The notes: generated by a model not told the origin, from the letters alone. A DNA stretch of 35,101 bases from Lachnospiraceae bacterium (GCA_017623215.1 JAGAPO010000067.1:1-35101), one strand, 5' to 3'. Positions 1 to 9,029 are shown, numbered from the stretch's first letter. Numbers and translations are program-made.

Positions 1-148
1 GATAGTCAAGCTCTGACCGCTGATACATATTGTCCGCTACCTCATTTTCAGCCGCAATGGTATCAATGGCAATCATAGTGCCGTCGGAGAACTTTAGTTC
101 AACGCAGACCGTATCAAAGTTAAACTCGCAAGATAATAGGCCTTTCAT
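1..148 (-). CDS. DUF6061-type small protein, N-terminal part
   Basis: The reading frame starts at the ATG complementary to 146-148, preceded on the minus strand by a good GGAGG, and runs off the left edge after 49 codons with no stop. The translation begins MKGLLSCEFNFDTVCVELKF and continues with a DGTMIAIDTIAAENEVADN segment and a RSELDY stretch. From memory this matches the small (about 80-residue) DUF6061 family that is common in conjugative and integrative elements of gut Clostridia; its function is unknown. The sequence shows no membrane segment or catalytic motif. Its presence suggests that the left edge of the window belongs to a mobile element rather than to the core chromosome. The family assignment is from recall, not from a search. 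Confidence 0.6.
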   Translation of the reverse strand, partial: MKGLLSCEFNFDTVCVELKFSDGTMIAIDTIAAENEVADNMYQRSELDY

Positions 149-458
149 GGTAAAACCTCCGTAATTTCAAGGATTTTTGAGATAGAAAAAGAACGATGTT
201 AAGTCTTTCGACTCGACATCGTTCTTTTCGTAGTTGCTTTCCAACCCTGTCAGACAGATGCCGTAAAATAGTAATTTTTTAGAATTACTGTCTTACGAGC
301 ACCCGTCTAAGGCTCAACTTGTTGAGGCTTCCGCCATTTTTTAAACCGTTTTTGCCGTTTGACGGACGGGGCAGACGCTGCGCAGCGTCCCTGTGAGTTT
401 TTGAAATATGAGAAGCAGATCGTTGAGATCCGTTAAATGCAGGGCTTAATGGATTCTT
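149..458. other. gene-less, hairpin-rich stretch between element tail and chromosome
   Basis: No convincing gene. Apart from the terminator-like hairpin it holds several short palindromes: AGTAATT/AATTACT near 270-290, CTCAAC-TT-GTTGAG near 313-326, and the perfect 16-bp palindrome GACGCTGCGCAGCGTC at 374-389. The mix suggests the non-coding end of an accessory element, but no attachment-site repeat can be identified because the rest of the element is outside the window. Confidence 0.4.
187..228. terminator. hairpin with A-run and T-run, bidirectional terminator-like
   Basis: AAAAGAACGATGT (187-199) pairs with ACATCGTTCTTTT (216-228). An inner AGTC/GACT extension (202-205 with 210-213) closes on a TTTC loop. 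The A-run on one side and T-run on the other would work as an intrinsic terminator in either direction. It lies just upstream of the minus-strand DUF6061-type gene, so it may end transcription arriving from the neighbour or attenuate the gene's own leader. Confidence 0.55.
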
Positions 459-1340
459 TTATGCTGGATTATGGGGAAGGGAGATGTCCGGAAGGGCGGC
501 GTACAGTGGTTCGAGAAGTGTTTCCGGAACTTTAAGGCCGCCGCGGCCGGTGCCGAGCTCGATGTAGGGCTTGTTGGCACCATGGTAGTCGGAACCTCCG
601 GTCATCAGGAGGTCGTAGCGGTTCGCGAAACGACGCAGATAGCCTTCATCGAAGCCTGTATTGGCGGAGTAGAGGACTTCCAGGCCGTCAAGGCCGAGGT
701 CTTTCATGCGGGAGATGAGAAGCTCGGTGTTCTCGAGAGAGTATTTATACAGGAGAGGGTGAGCGAGGACGGCCAGGCCTCCGGCTTCGTGGATGAGGCG
801 GATGGCTGTCTCCGGAGGCATGTATTCGCGCTCTACATAGTAGGGGGTGTCGGAGCCGAGGTACCGGTCGAAGGCCTCCTGGTTATTCCTGGTGTAGCCG
901 TTCTCGGTCAGAAAATGGGCAAAGTGGGCACGGGTGATGATGGTCTCCGGTTCCAGCTTGCGAAGGGCCTCGAGAGTGATTGGGATTCCGGCTTTGCGTA
1001 AGTTTTCCGCCATCTGTTCATTGCGGCGGTCACGGCCGAGGACGGATGCGGCGAGGCCTTCGGTGAGGGCGGCATGCTTGTGGTCGATGAACAGGCCGAG
1101 GATGTGGATGTCCCGTTCCTGATAGCCTGCTGAGATTTCAACGCCGGGAATTACCGTAATTCGATCTTCGGATTCCAGGCTTTCGGCGGCGGAGAGCGCC
1201 TCCGGGATTCCGGCCAGCGTATCGTGGTCGGTCAGGGCAATGGCAGCAAGGCCGAGATCGGATGCGCGGAATACGAGCTCGGATGGACTTTGGGTTCCGT
1301 CTGAGAAGTTGGAATGGACGTGAAGATCGATGTATTTCAT
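459..1340 (-). CDS. PHP-domain phosphoesterase (RNase AM / nucleoside bisphosphatase family)
   Basis: A 293-residue protein of the PHP superfamily, metal-dependent phosphoesterases built on a TIM-like barrel. Visible metal ligands are HVH (H7, H9), the LTDHD segment (D38, H39), GVEIS (Glu near 66), a histidine in LAHP, and GGSDYHG near the C-terminus. This single-domain architecture is that of COG0613 (YciV/RNase AM and 3',5'-nucleoside bisphosphatases), so the likely substrates are nucleotide 3',5'-bisphosphates or short RNA 5' ends; the exact substrate cannot be read here. The start at 1340 is chosen over an ATG nine codons upstream because AAAGGAGG lies at the right distance. A near-consensus promoter lies about 60 bases upstream. 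It is cytoplasmic, with no signal peptide, and appears to be transcribed alone. Confidence 0.85.
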   Translation of the reverse strand: MKYIDLHVHSNFSDGTQSPSELVFRASDLGLAAIALTDHDTLAGIPEALSAAESLESEDRITVIPGVEISAGYQERDIHILGLFIDHKHAALTEGLAASVLGRDRRNEQMAENLRKAGIPITLEALRKLEPETIITRAHFAHFLTENGYTRNNQEAFDRYLGSDTPYYVEREYMPPETAIRLIHEAGGLAVLAHPLLYKYSLENTELLISRMKDLGLDGLEVLYSANTGFDEGYLRRFANRYDLLMTGGSDYHGANKPYIELGTGRGGLKVPETLLEPLYAALPDISLPHNPA

Positions 1341-1402
1341 GTGGGCCTCCTTTGGTGATTGATTCATTGGCTGAAATGTGCGTTTCGAATGTGTTATGTA
1401 TT

Positions 1403-1431
1403 AGTATAGCGGATACGGTCGATTTTTTCAA
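1403..1431 (-). promoter_or_regulatory. sigma-A promoter of the PHP gene
   Basis: On the minus strand TTGAAA (1426-1431) is followed after exactly 17 bases by TATACT (1403-1408). The predicted start of transcription is near 1396, giving a leader of about 55 bases before the ATG at 1340. Confidence 0.7.
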
Positions 1432-1676
1432 CTGCGCTTCCAAAGAAAATAACCGATCAATGGTGGACGGATATACGGCAGGAGGTTCGAAAATCGGAAT
1501 AGTTTGGGAGTTTGTTCATATATCTGTAAGGAAAGAAATCGGTGTATGAAAGCGCGAAGCGCCGTTTCATGCAGATGCCGGCAGACACGTTGGTGTGTGT
1601 AAAAGGTCAATGGTTTTTCACGCGGCAGTTCTGTTTGCCTGCGGGGCGGCGGTGCGTTGACCGGAACGGAGGGTTT

Positions 1677-2051
1677 ATGGACAAATTTCTGAAACAGGAG
1701 TCGGGGTTTTTTACTGTGTGCAGGGGGATGGTGGTTTCGTGGCTTGTGACGGCGGCGTTATTGCTGATTCTTTCGGTTCTGCTGCTTGGAACGGGACTTT
1801 CGACGAAAGCGGCGGGAGGAATTATGATTGCTGTATATATTCTTTCCCCGTTCGCGGGAGGCTTCTACCTTGGGAAGAAGGCAGAACAGAAGAAATATTT
1901 GTGGGGACTTTTGTTTGGAGTGCTGTATTTTGTAATTTTTTGTCTGGTGAGTCTTGCAATTAATCCGCCAGGGATTTTCTCGTTCCCGTTGCTGCTGAAG
2001 CTGTTCCTGATGCAGGCGATTGGCGGTATGGTAGGCGGTATGTTAAGCTGA
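1677..2051 (+). CDS. TIGR04086-type small membrane protein
   Basis: A 124-residue integral membrane protein with about four hydrophobic segments, after a short charged N-terminus (MDKFLKQESGFF). The segments contain many small residues and end with the glycine-rich QAIGGMVGGMLS. Length, topology and the GGFYLGKKAE loop fit the TIGR04086/YrzE-like family of uncharacterised Firmicutes membrane proteins. The start is set at 1677, where GGAGGG lies six bases upstream; a longer reading frame from 1542 has a basic, cysteine-containing N-terminus that does not look native. It stands alone between the PHP gene and the nucleotidase. No function is known. Confidence 0.7.
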   Translation: MDKFLKQESGFFTVCRGMVVSWLVTAALLLILSVLLLGTGLSTKAAGGIMIAVYILSPFAGGFYLGKKAEQKKYLWGLLFGVLYFVIFCLVSLAINPPGIFSFPLLLKLFLMQAIGGMVGGMLS

Positions 2052-2206
2052 GAGGAAAGGAACCCGTTAAGAAATTGACTGTTATTCGTAAGAGTTTTGT
2101 AAGATATTGCCCAGGAGTTTTCATAGTTTTGCCTTTTTTTTGCCTAACAATAATCGTAGACTGAGGGTAACTGCGGAGTAAGGCACTGAAAAGAAGGAGA
2201 CAGAAT

Positions 2207-5200
2207 ATGAGGATAGGAAAGAGAAGAAGCTTTTTGTGGTATATGGCGTTGATTGGTTCACTGGCGGTGCTGCTGAGCCTGATCTGTGTTTCAGATGCGG
2301 TTTCGGCGGGCAGGACCGGAGAAGAGACGGTGGAACTGAGACTGATTTTTACAACGGATATTCATGGGCAGCTTACCGGATATAATTACGAGACAGGTAC
2401 GGAGTTCGCAGGCGGGTTGGCGAGATTGTACGGGGTGATTGATGAGGCAAGGCAGGAAGCCGGAATCGGGAATTATCTGACGTTTGATCTCGGTGACGTA
2501 TTGTATGATGTGGCAACGGAATATGTTATTTCGCAGGACCCGGAGGTACTGCAGCCGATCTATCAGGCTATGTCGATGATCGGATACGATGCGATTACTC
2601 TGGGCAATCATGATTTTGATTATGGATATGATTACATATTGAATCAGCTGGAATCATCAGGGTTGATCGAACTGTCGGTGGTCTCGAATGTTACGGATTC
2701 GAAGACCGGTGAGCATCCGTTCGGGGGCAGTAAGATATTGGAGAAGAAGCTGACGACCGAGTCGGGGCAGAAGGTTACGGTTAAGGTCGGCATTATTGGT
2801 GAGACGATTCCGAAGCTTTCTTCTAAGACGGAGAGCTACACCGGCATCTTAAAGACGGAGGATATCGTGGCGAATGTTACAGCAGAGGCCGCCAGATTAA
2901 AGGAAGAGGGAGCCGATATTGTAGTGGTGCTTTCTCATTCCGGCTTTGGACCGGAAGAGCCGGAGGAGAATTATAAGAATGTATCGTATGCACTTACGAA
3001 GATTGACGATGTGGATGTAATTCTTTGCGGGCATGAGCATAATACATTTCCAGATACAAGCCTGACGAGTAATTATTATGATCTGCCGGGTGTGGATAAA
3101 GAGACCGGCCTTGTGAACGGCAAGACGATTATTATGGCGAATGACAGAGCAAAGAGCATCGGAATCGCGGATTTGACCTTTACCGTTGATGCGAACGGGA
3201 ATGTGGCGCTTGGCGGCAGCAGGAGTGAGGTCAGAAAGGCAGACAGCTCGGATCCGGAGAATGAGTTCCTTGCAGGTCTGTTCAAAGATTGGGACGAGGA
3301 TCTGAAGCAGTACTGCGAAGAGATTATCGCGGAAGTAGACAGCGGGAATCCCCTGCAGAATTATTTTGGTTTGTTCGAGGATACGGCGGCGGTTCAGCTC
3401 ATGAACGATGCGAAGAGAAGCTATGCGATGAAGTATATCCGCACCTCGAAGCCTCAGTACGCGGATCTGCCGATTATCGCGGTTTCTACATACGGAAGCT
3501 ACGGAGAAGACGGCGCGGACGATTATTCGGATATCTCCGGTGAGATTACGGAAGCGGGGCTTGGCGCACTTCAGAGTTATAATACTTATGTGAATATTTA
3601 CAAGATTACCGGAAGGCAGCTGAAGGAATGGCTGGAGTGGTCGGCAAGTGCTTATGAGAAGATTGGCGGTGAGACCTCCTGGAGCTCAGAGGAGATGCTT
3701 TGGCTGATGGAGGAGACGGATCTGCAGCCGCTGATTAAGCAGGAATGGATGGAGGTATGGTCGAATTTCTTCGTATTCGATGGAGTTGATTATACGATGA
3801 ATCCGTCGATTTCGGAACGGTATGATCTGGCGGGCAATCAGATCGACAGCACATACCGTGTATCGAATATTATGGTGAATGGGCAGGCAGTAACGGATGA
3901 TATGGAGTTCATTATTGTGACGAACCGAATCACGAAGCCCAAGGATGCAACTGCTTGGGCCGATACACAGCTGGTATATGGAGGGTATAACCGAAGCCAG
4001 GTGATTGTGGCGGATTATATCCAGCTTTTGGCAAAGTCCGGATCCGTATCGGTAACGCCGGATAATAACTGGCGTCTGAAGCTTCCGGAGAACTATCGTT
4101 TTCTGGTATCGGCGTCCGCCAGGGCGGTTGAATATGCTGCGAACGATTCCTGGAACCAGGGATTTTTGCTGGCGGCGGGAGAGTATGATTATTATAAGGG
4201 AGCAATTTCTTACAGTCAGAGTGATACTGTGGGGCCGAACATCGTTGTAAGTCCGATGGTAACAGGACCTACCAGAACGTCGTACGATGTGCTGGTAGAC
4301 GCTTCGGATGCTTCGGAGATCGTATCGCTCCGTTATCAGCTCGGAGAAGTGGATGCGGATGATATCACATGGAATATTGCAAGAGAGATCACAGACGGAA
4401 GCTTTCCGGTATATTTTAACGGGATCTATACGATTCGCGCCGAGGATGCGAAGGGGAACCGTTCCGTATTCAAGCTTACGGTTGATAATATCGGAACGGA
4501 TGTGCTGGGAACTCCGACAGTAGAGACATATACGAATCGTAAGACTTCCATAAAAGGAACCGCGGAGCTTGGAACGGTGGTAAAGATTGAGACGCCGGAG
4601 GGTGTATATGAGACGAAGACAACGTCTCTTGGGACATTCTCTTATAAGCTTCCGGCTCAGAAGAGCGGAACGGTGATTTATGTATATGCGGAGGATCCGG
4701 ATACCGGAAGGGTCAGCGAGAAGGTCAAGATTCGTGTGAAGCGAACCGGACCGGAGAAGCCGTCCGCGAATAAATATTATAACAATTCCACGTATCTGAC
4801 GGGGAATACGAATGATGATGACGGTGAGATTATTGTAATCGCCGATGAGATTGTATATGTTCCGGAGAACGGGGGAAGGGAGCTGTTCGAAGCCTGCACG
4901 GAGCTGTATGACGAGAAATACGAGATTATAGAGGTTGCGTTTCGGGTGGATGACGAGGGCAATTATACGATGAATCTTCCGGTGCAGAAGATTGGAACGA
5001 CCTTGAAGGTATATAATCTGGATCATTTAAGCAGAAAGAGTATTTCCGTCTCTGTTAAGGTTGCGGAGGGAGGACCTTATCCGCCGGAGATTTACGATTT
5101 GACCAACATCGAGAAGTCGATAACCGGCTATGTGAATGCGGTTGGATCGAACAAAGTATATACGGTGTATGCGGTTGTCAATGGCAATGTATACAGTACA

Positions 5201-6421
5201 GAGACGAATCAGTCCGGTGAGTTCCTTCTGGAATTCCCGAATGAGCAGCTGAATACAGGAGACCGGATTGTAATGTACTCAACGGATGTAAAGAGTAAGA
5301 CGACAAGAAGGAGCGGCAACGCAGTATATACGGTTCAGAATATTGATGATTTTCTGGAGAAGTCATCCTCCATTAAGATAAGCGATGTGAACTACTCGTC
5401 CAAGCGAGTGTCGGGAACCTATAAGGCGAATCAGGAACTGTTCGTTTCGCTGCCGACACAACAGGGAAATTATCTGTACGAAGTGAAGGCAGAGTCGAAT
5501 GGCTATTACGCTCTGATGGTTCCGGAGGATATAACGCTCCTTCCGGGCGGTTATGTCTATGCGATGAGCCGATATGAGGACGGCGGAATTATCGCGGCTT
5601 CTGCAAGCTATGTAGCGCTTCCGAAGCCTAATGTTCCTTCTTTCTTTGAGACGCCGGATAACTCGATGGGAGTGATTCAGGTAGTGGGGGACCGGTATAC
5701 GGAACGCATGGTGCTGAAGGTTGGCAAGAAGGAATATAGCTTAGAAGAGTTCGAGACCGAGGAAGGAACCGGGAATCGTATCTTTACCTTCGCGACAGGG
5801 CAGATTGCTTCCGGAACCAAACTGACCGCATATGCAGAGAATTCGACCGCGGAGAGCAAGAGCGCAACAGCTGTGGTAATGAAGCTTGCACCGGATGCTC
5901 CAAAGGTAGAGGAAGTATTGGCGGGAGCGAAGACGATTACCGGAACGGTTGAGATTCTGGCACCTGCGCCGGAAGATGCGGAGACGGCTGACGAGGAGAA
6001 AGAGGCGGTGAAGTCTGACGAATCCGATGAGGCAGATACAGACGCGGAAGAAGAGTCCGAAGCAGCGGAGGAGGCAGAGAGCGCGGAAGAGCCAAAGCCG
6101 GAGAAGAAAGCTTCCAGAACCTTGGAAGAGAAGATGACCGATGAGGAGAAGGAAGAGCTCTTTGCACTCAGCGAGACCCGAATCTTTGCAAAGGTTGGTA
6201 AGGTAACCTACGGGGGAACGGTTGAGAAAGATGGTTCTTTTGAGATTACGGTTCCGAAGAAGCTGAAAGAAGAGACCGAGATTATCGTCTGGGCTCAGAA
6301 TTACGCCGGAAAGGGTCCTGAGACTATGACTGAGGTGCAGCCGGTATCTGAAGAAGAGGAAGAAGAAAAGAATGAGTCAGAGGCGGAGAACGAGTCCGCA
6401 GAAGACGGGAAAGAGCAATAG
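2207..6421 (+). CDS. secreted 5'-nucleotidase / 2',3'-cyclic phosphodiesterase with Ig-like repeats
   Basis: A 1404-residue exported enzyme. Residues 1-34 form a signal peptide (basic start, hydrophobic core, cleavage likely after AVSA). Residues 44-350 are a calcineurin-like metallophosphatase of the UshA/CpdB type, with TTDIHGQ (D51, H53), LGNHDFDYG and CGHEHN. Residues about 370-640 fit the 5'-nucleotidase C-terminal substrate domain. After residue 680 come five to six beta-sandwich modules of 80-100 residues, recognisable by recurring KxITGxV or KTSIKGTAELG strands. The last module is interrupted at about 1250-1320 by an Asp/Glu/Ala-rich insert, and the tail is acidic. There is no LPxTG anchor or C-terminal membrane helix, so it is probably released or held non-covalently on the wall. 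It likely scavenges phosphate and nucleosides from extracellular nucleotides. The start has AAGGAG upstream; a weak TTGACT lies at 2075-2080. Confidence 0.88.
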   Translation: MRIGKRRSFLWYMALIGSLAVLLSLICVSDAVSAGRTGEETVELRLIFTTDIHGQLTGYNYETGTEFAGGLARLYGVIDEARQEAGIGNYLTFDLGDVLYDVATEYVISQDPEVLQPIYQAMSMIGYDAITLGNHDFDYGYDYILNQLESSGLIELSVVSNVTDSKTGEHPFGGSKILEKKLTTESGQKVTVKVGIIGETIPKLSSKTESYTGILKTEDIVANVTAEAARLKEEGADIVVVLSHSGFGPEEPEENYKNVSYALTKIDDVDVILCGHEHNTFPDTSLTSNYYDLPGVDKETGLVNGKTIIMANDRAKSIGIADLTFTVDANGNVALGGSRSEVRKADSSDPENEFLAGLFKDWDEDLKQYCEEIIAEVDSGNPLQNYFGLFEDTAAVQLMNDAKRSYAMKYIRTSKPQYADLPIIAVSTYGSYGEDGADDYSDISGEITEAGLGALQSYNTYVNIYKITGRQLKEWLEWSASAYEKIGGETSWSSEEMLWLMEETDLQPLIKQEWMEVWSNFFVFDGVDYTMNPSISERYDLAGNQIDSTYRVSNIMVNGQAVTDDMEFIIVTNRITKPKDATAWADTQLVYGGYNRSQVIVADYIQLLAKSGSVSVTPDNNWRLKLPENYRFLVSASARAVEYAANDSWNQGFLLAAGEYDYYKGAISYSQSDTVGPNIVVSPMVTGPTRTSYDVLVDASDASEIVSLRYQLGEVDADDITWNIAREITDGSFPVYFNGIYTIRAEDAKGNRSVFKLTVDNIGTDVLGTPTVETYTNRKTSIKGTAELGTVVKIETPEGVYETKTTSLGTFSYKLPAQKSGTVIYVYAEDPDTGRVSEKVKIRVKRTGPEKPSANKYYNNSTYLTGNTNDDDGEIIVIADEIVYVPENGGRELFEACTELYDEKYEIIEVAFRVDDEGNYTMNLPVQKIGTTLKVYNLDHLSRKSISVSVKVAEGGPYPPEIYDLTNIEKSITGYVNAVGSNKVYTVYAVVNGNVYSTETNQSGEFLLEFPNEQLNTGDRIVMYSTDVKSKTTRRSGNAVYTVQNIDDFLEKSSSIKISDVNYSSKRVSGTYKANQELFVSLPTQQGNYLYEVKAESNGYYALMVPEDITLLPGGYVYAMSRYEDGGIIAASASYVALPKPNVPSFFETPDNSMGVIQVVGDRYTERMVLKVGKKEYSLEEFETEEGTGNRIFTFATGQIASGTKLTAYAENSTAESKSATAVVMKLAPDAPKVEEVLAGAKTITGTVEILAPAPEDAETADEEKEAVKSDESDEADTDAEEESEAAEEAESAEEPKPEKKASRTLEEKMTDEEKEELFALSETRIFAKVGKVTYGGTVEKDGSFEITVPKKLKEETEIIVWAQNYAGKGPETMTEVQPVSEEEEEEKNESEAENESAEDGKEQ

Positions 6422-6443
6422 AATCTGGAGACATCAATGAGAC

Positions 6444-6512
6444 CGGAGCATGCGGCTGCGGCGGAGTAAGTGCTGATGCGCGCATCCGCTGGGGGACGTA
6501 TGCTCCGTTTAC
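6444..6512 (+). terminator. nested hairpin after the nucleotidase gene
   Basis: CGGAGCAT (6444-6451) pairs with ATGCTCCG (6500-6507). Inside lies the perfect palindrome GATGCGCGCATC (6475-6486), and a GCGGA/TCCGC pair can add to it. A short TTTA follows, so this is a plausible but weak intrinsic terminator for the 4.2-kb nucleotidase gene. The remaining bases to 6670 hold no gene; an extended -10 (TGCTACGAT, near 6606-6614) could start the NfeD-flotillin transcript. Confidence 0.4.
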
Positions 6513-6670
6513 GCTTAAAGAAGAACTTCCTCTTGATAACAGGGGGGCGCAATCACAGAATTAATGTATTTCTAATGTAGCGGTAAGGTCGTATTAATGC
6601 AGCTGTGCTACGATGAGAACAGGAAGAAAGCCGGTTCGGATAAGGCGAACGGTGGATGGAGGGAAAAGCG

Positions 6671-7231
6671 ATGATGGTAGTATTTCAGGTATGTTTTTTT
6701 GTCGGAATCGCACTTGCAGTATTATCTGTGGTATTGGGAGGCTTGACGGATTTTCTTGGGATTGACGGTGCGGATGGGATGGATTGGGATCTGGAGCTGG
6801 ACAGTCTTGGAATTGATATCAGTCTGCCTTTGAATCCGGTGATTTATATTGTCCTGATTACGGTGTTTGGAGGAGTCGGAATGATCCTTAAGACAACGAC
6901 CGGATTCACTGCCTTTGTCATTCTGGCAATTTCGCTTGCAGCGGGAATTGCTGCTGGCTTCGCCCTTTACCGGCTGGTAATCAGACCGTTGAAAAAAGCG
7001 CAGAATACCAGTTCTCCGGATACAGAGGAGCTGATAGGAGTCCTTGCCTCGGTAACGGAGAAGATTCAGGCGAACGGCTTCGGCCAGATCAGTTATGTGG
7101 TGAACGGCAACAGCTTCACCGCTCCGGCACGGTCTACCAGGCAGGAGGAGATTGCGGCAGGAACCGAGGTGTCCATCTGCTGGATTCAGGAGCACGTCTT
7201 TTATGTGGCGCCGCTGGAACAGGAGAAGTGA
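6671..7231 (+). CDS. NfeD-like membrane protein, partner of flotillin
   Basis: A 186-residue protein with an N-terminal membrane helix (about residues 2-25), a polar loop rich in Asp and Gly, two closely spaced helices (about 55-105), and a C-terminal soluble domain of about 70 residues (EELIGVLASVTEKI onward). That domain has the short beta-strand pattern of the NfeD OB fold. NfeD proteins without the protease domain accompany flotillins and influence membrane microdomains; the next gene is a flotillin, which supports the call. The start is placed at 6671 because GGAGGG lies seven bases upstream. The upstream ATG at 6656 contains that same GGAGGG and has no binding site of its own. It probably forms an operon with the flotillin gene, 122 bases downstream. 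Confidence 0.75.
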   Translation: MMVVFQVCFFVGIALAVLSVVLGGLTDFLGIDGADGMDWDLELDSLGIDISLPLNPVIYIVLITVFGGVGMILKTTTGFTAFVILAISLAAGIAAGFALYRLVIRPLKKAQNTSSPDTEELIGVLASVTEKIQANGFGQISYVVNGNSFTAPARSTRQEEIAAGTEVSICWIQEHVFYVAPLEQEK

Positions 7232-7353
7232 TAAAAGAAGAGCATGGAACACTGCGTGCAAACGCTTTATATAGAGACAGGTCTGCCGGAGATTCCAAGA
7301 CAAGAAAAGGCGGGGAGAATCCTGGCAGCTACAACACAAAAGGAGGATAAGGT

Positions 7354-8832
7354 ATGCAGGCTATTATTATCTCGGCCGCGATTGTTGTGGTCATCTTGCT
7401 GGTGCTTGTGATGATTACTTCCATGTGGAAGAAGGTGCCGCAGGACAAGGCGCTGGTTGTTACCGGTCTGAAGAAAAGGGTGATTTCGGGCGGAGGCGGA
7501 TTCGTGGTACCGCTGTTGGAACGCTGTGACTGGATATCCCTTGAGAACATGAAGATTGAAGTCAGAACGGACGGCGCACGTACGGAACAGGGTGTTGATA
7601 TCCGGGCTGACGGCGTTGCGGTTATCAAGGTAAAGAGTGACAAAGAGAGTATTTTGAGCGCGATTGAGCAGTTCAATACCGGAAAAGAGCAGCAGACCAT
7701 CGAGGTGATCAAGGATACGGCGAAGGATGTTCTGGAAGGTAAGCTTCGTGAGATTATATCCAAGATGACGGTTGAGGAGATCTATAAGGATCGAGAGAAG
7801 TTCGCATCCCAGGTACAGGAGGTTGCGGCAGTTGGTCTTGCCAACATGGGTCTGGAACTGAAAGCATTTACGATTCGGGATATTTCGGACAAGAACGGAT
7901 ACCTGGAGGCACTTGGTAAGCCGAGAATTGCCGAGGTTAAGAAGAACGCGGCGATTGCGGAGGCGGACGCTGCAAAGGAGACAAAGATTAAGACTGCCGA
8001 GTCGGAGCGCCTTGGAGCGGAAGCAAAGATTGTGGCGGAGACGCAGATTGCGGAAGCGAATAAGGAGCGTGAGCTCAAGATTCAGGCATACCGTACGGAG
8101 CAGGAGACCGCAAAGGCAAAGGCGGACCTTGCTTATGAGATCGAGAAGAATAAGGTTGCAAAAGAAGTGACGGAGACCGAGATGTTGGTCGAAATCATGA
8201 GAAAGCAGAAAGAGACGGAGCTTGAAGAACAGGAAGCACTGCGAAAAGAACGTGAGCTTGCAGCAACTGTGAACAAGCAGGCGGATGCGGAGAAGTACAG
8301 AACCGAGACCCAGGCGGATGCGGAAAAGTATAAGATCGAGAAGCAGTCTGACGCGCGCAAGTATTCACAGGCAAAGGAAGCGGAAGCCGTTGCAATGGCG
8401 ATTCGTGTGAAAGCGGAGGCCGAAGCCGAGGCAATCCGAATCAAGGGCGAGGCCGAGGCTGCTGCGATACTGGCAAGAGGTGCTGCGGAAGCCGAGACGA
8501 TGGAGAAGAAGGCCGAGGCATATAAGCTGTACAATGAAGCGGCTGTTACCCAGATGATTATCGAAAAGCTGCCGGATATCGCAACCGCGGTTGCGGCTCC
8601 GTTGGCAAAGACCGACAAGATCGTTATTATCGACAATGGCGGGAACGGAGAAGGCGGAAAGGGAGCGGCGAAGGTGACAGGATATGTAACCGATATTGTA
8701 AGCCAGCTTCCCGAGACGATCGAAGCAATGACCGGCTTTAATCTGATGGATGCGATCAAGAATAAGCTGGGCGGAGGCGATGGAGCTGCCGCGGCTGCGG
8801 AAGAGCCAAGGAATAGGGCAGCAGGAGCTTAG
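7354..8832 (+). CDS. floT: flotillin (SPFH/band 7 scaffold protein)
   Basis: A 492-residue flotillin of the YqiK/FloT class. Residues 3-24 are a hydrophobic membrane segment. Residues about 25-190 are the SPFH (band 7) domain, including VPQDKALVVTG and the VEEIYKDREKFASQV stretch. Residues about 195-390 form a long Ala/Glu/Lys coiled coil with many EAEA repeats, typical of the flotillin domain. The tail has a Gly-rich linker (GGNGEGGKGAA) and an amphipathic end. Flotillins oligomerise at the inner face of the membrane and organise microdomains used by signalling and secretion proteins. GGAGG is well placed before the start. The bidirectional terminator downstream at 8906-8955 separates it from the convergent Ig-like gene. 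Confidence 0.9.
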   Translation: MQAIIISAAIVVVILLVLVMITSMWKKVPQDKALVVTGLKKRVISGGGGFVVPLLERCDWISLENMKIEVRTDGARTEQGVDIRADGVAVIKVKSDKESILSAIEQFNTGKEQQTIEVIKDTAKDVLEGKLREIISKMTVEEIYKDREKFASQVQEVAAVGLANMGLELKAFTIRDISDKNGYLEALGKPRIAEVKKNAAIAEADAAKETKIKTAESERLGAEAKIVAETQIAEANKERELKIQAYRTEQETAKAKADLAYEIEKNKVAKEVTETEMLVEIMRKQKETELEEQEALRKERELAATVNKQADAEKYRTETQADAEKYKIEKQSDARKYSQAKEAEAVAMAIRVKAEAEAEAIRIKGEAEAAAILARGAAEAETMEKKAEAYKLYNEAAVTQMIIEKLPDIATAVAAPLAKTDKIVIIDNGGNGEGGKGAAKVTGYVTDIVSQLPETIEAMTGFNLMDAIKNKLGGGDGAAAAAEEPRNRAAGA

Positions 8833-8841
8833 AAAAGTGGA

Positions 8842-8887
8842 AAGCGTTCAGAACGCCGGGCGAAAGAAATCGGAGTTCTGAACGCTT
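8842..8887. other. 13-bp inverted repeat just after the flotillin stop
   Basis: AAGCGTTCAGAAC (8842-8854) and GTTCTGAACGCTT (8875-8887) are perfect reverse complements separated by 20 bases. There is no T-run, so it is not an ordinary terminator; it may stabilise the 3' end of the transcript or be a protein-binding palindrome. Confidence 0.45.
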
Positions 8888-8905
8888 CCTGGGGAAAAAG
8901 GATAA

Positions 8906-8955
8906 AAAGAATCCGCCGAGCGGTAGCATATCAACTACAGCTCGGCGGATTCTTT
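8906..8955. terminator. bidirectional intrinsic terminator
   Basis: AAAGAATCCGCCGAGC (8906-8921) pairs perfectly with GCTCGGCGGATTCTTT (8940-8955), a 16-bp stem with an A-run on the left and T-run on the right. It can end both the flotillin transcript and the convergent gene whose stop codon is at 9030. Confidence 0.8.
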
Positions 8956-9029
8956 CTTATGCATTCCGGTTATAATCCGGCGGCAATGATACTCAAAACC
9001 AGCTTCTTGGTTCGCGTATCTCGAACCGA

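Noticed and set aside
2075..2105. TTGACT with TGTAAG or TAAGAT as promoter of the nucleotidase gene
   Set aside because: The -35 is good but neither -10 candidate matches well at normal spacing, so it is mentioned only as a possibility.
3686..5026. 446-codon open frame on the minus strand inside the nucleotidase gene
   Set aside because: Antisense to a well-supported coding region, with a basic Ile/Arg-rich composition, no ribosome binding site and no recognisable motif. It is a by-product of the codon usage of the real gene.
8133..8759. 208-codon minus-strand frame under the flotillin coiled coil
   Set aside because: Ser/Ala/Phe-rich low-complexity translation mirrors the Glu/Ala/Lys repeats of flotillin on the other strand.
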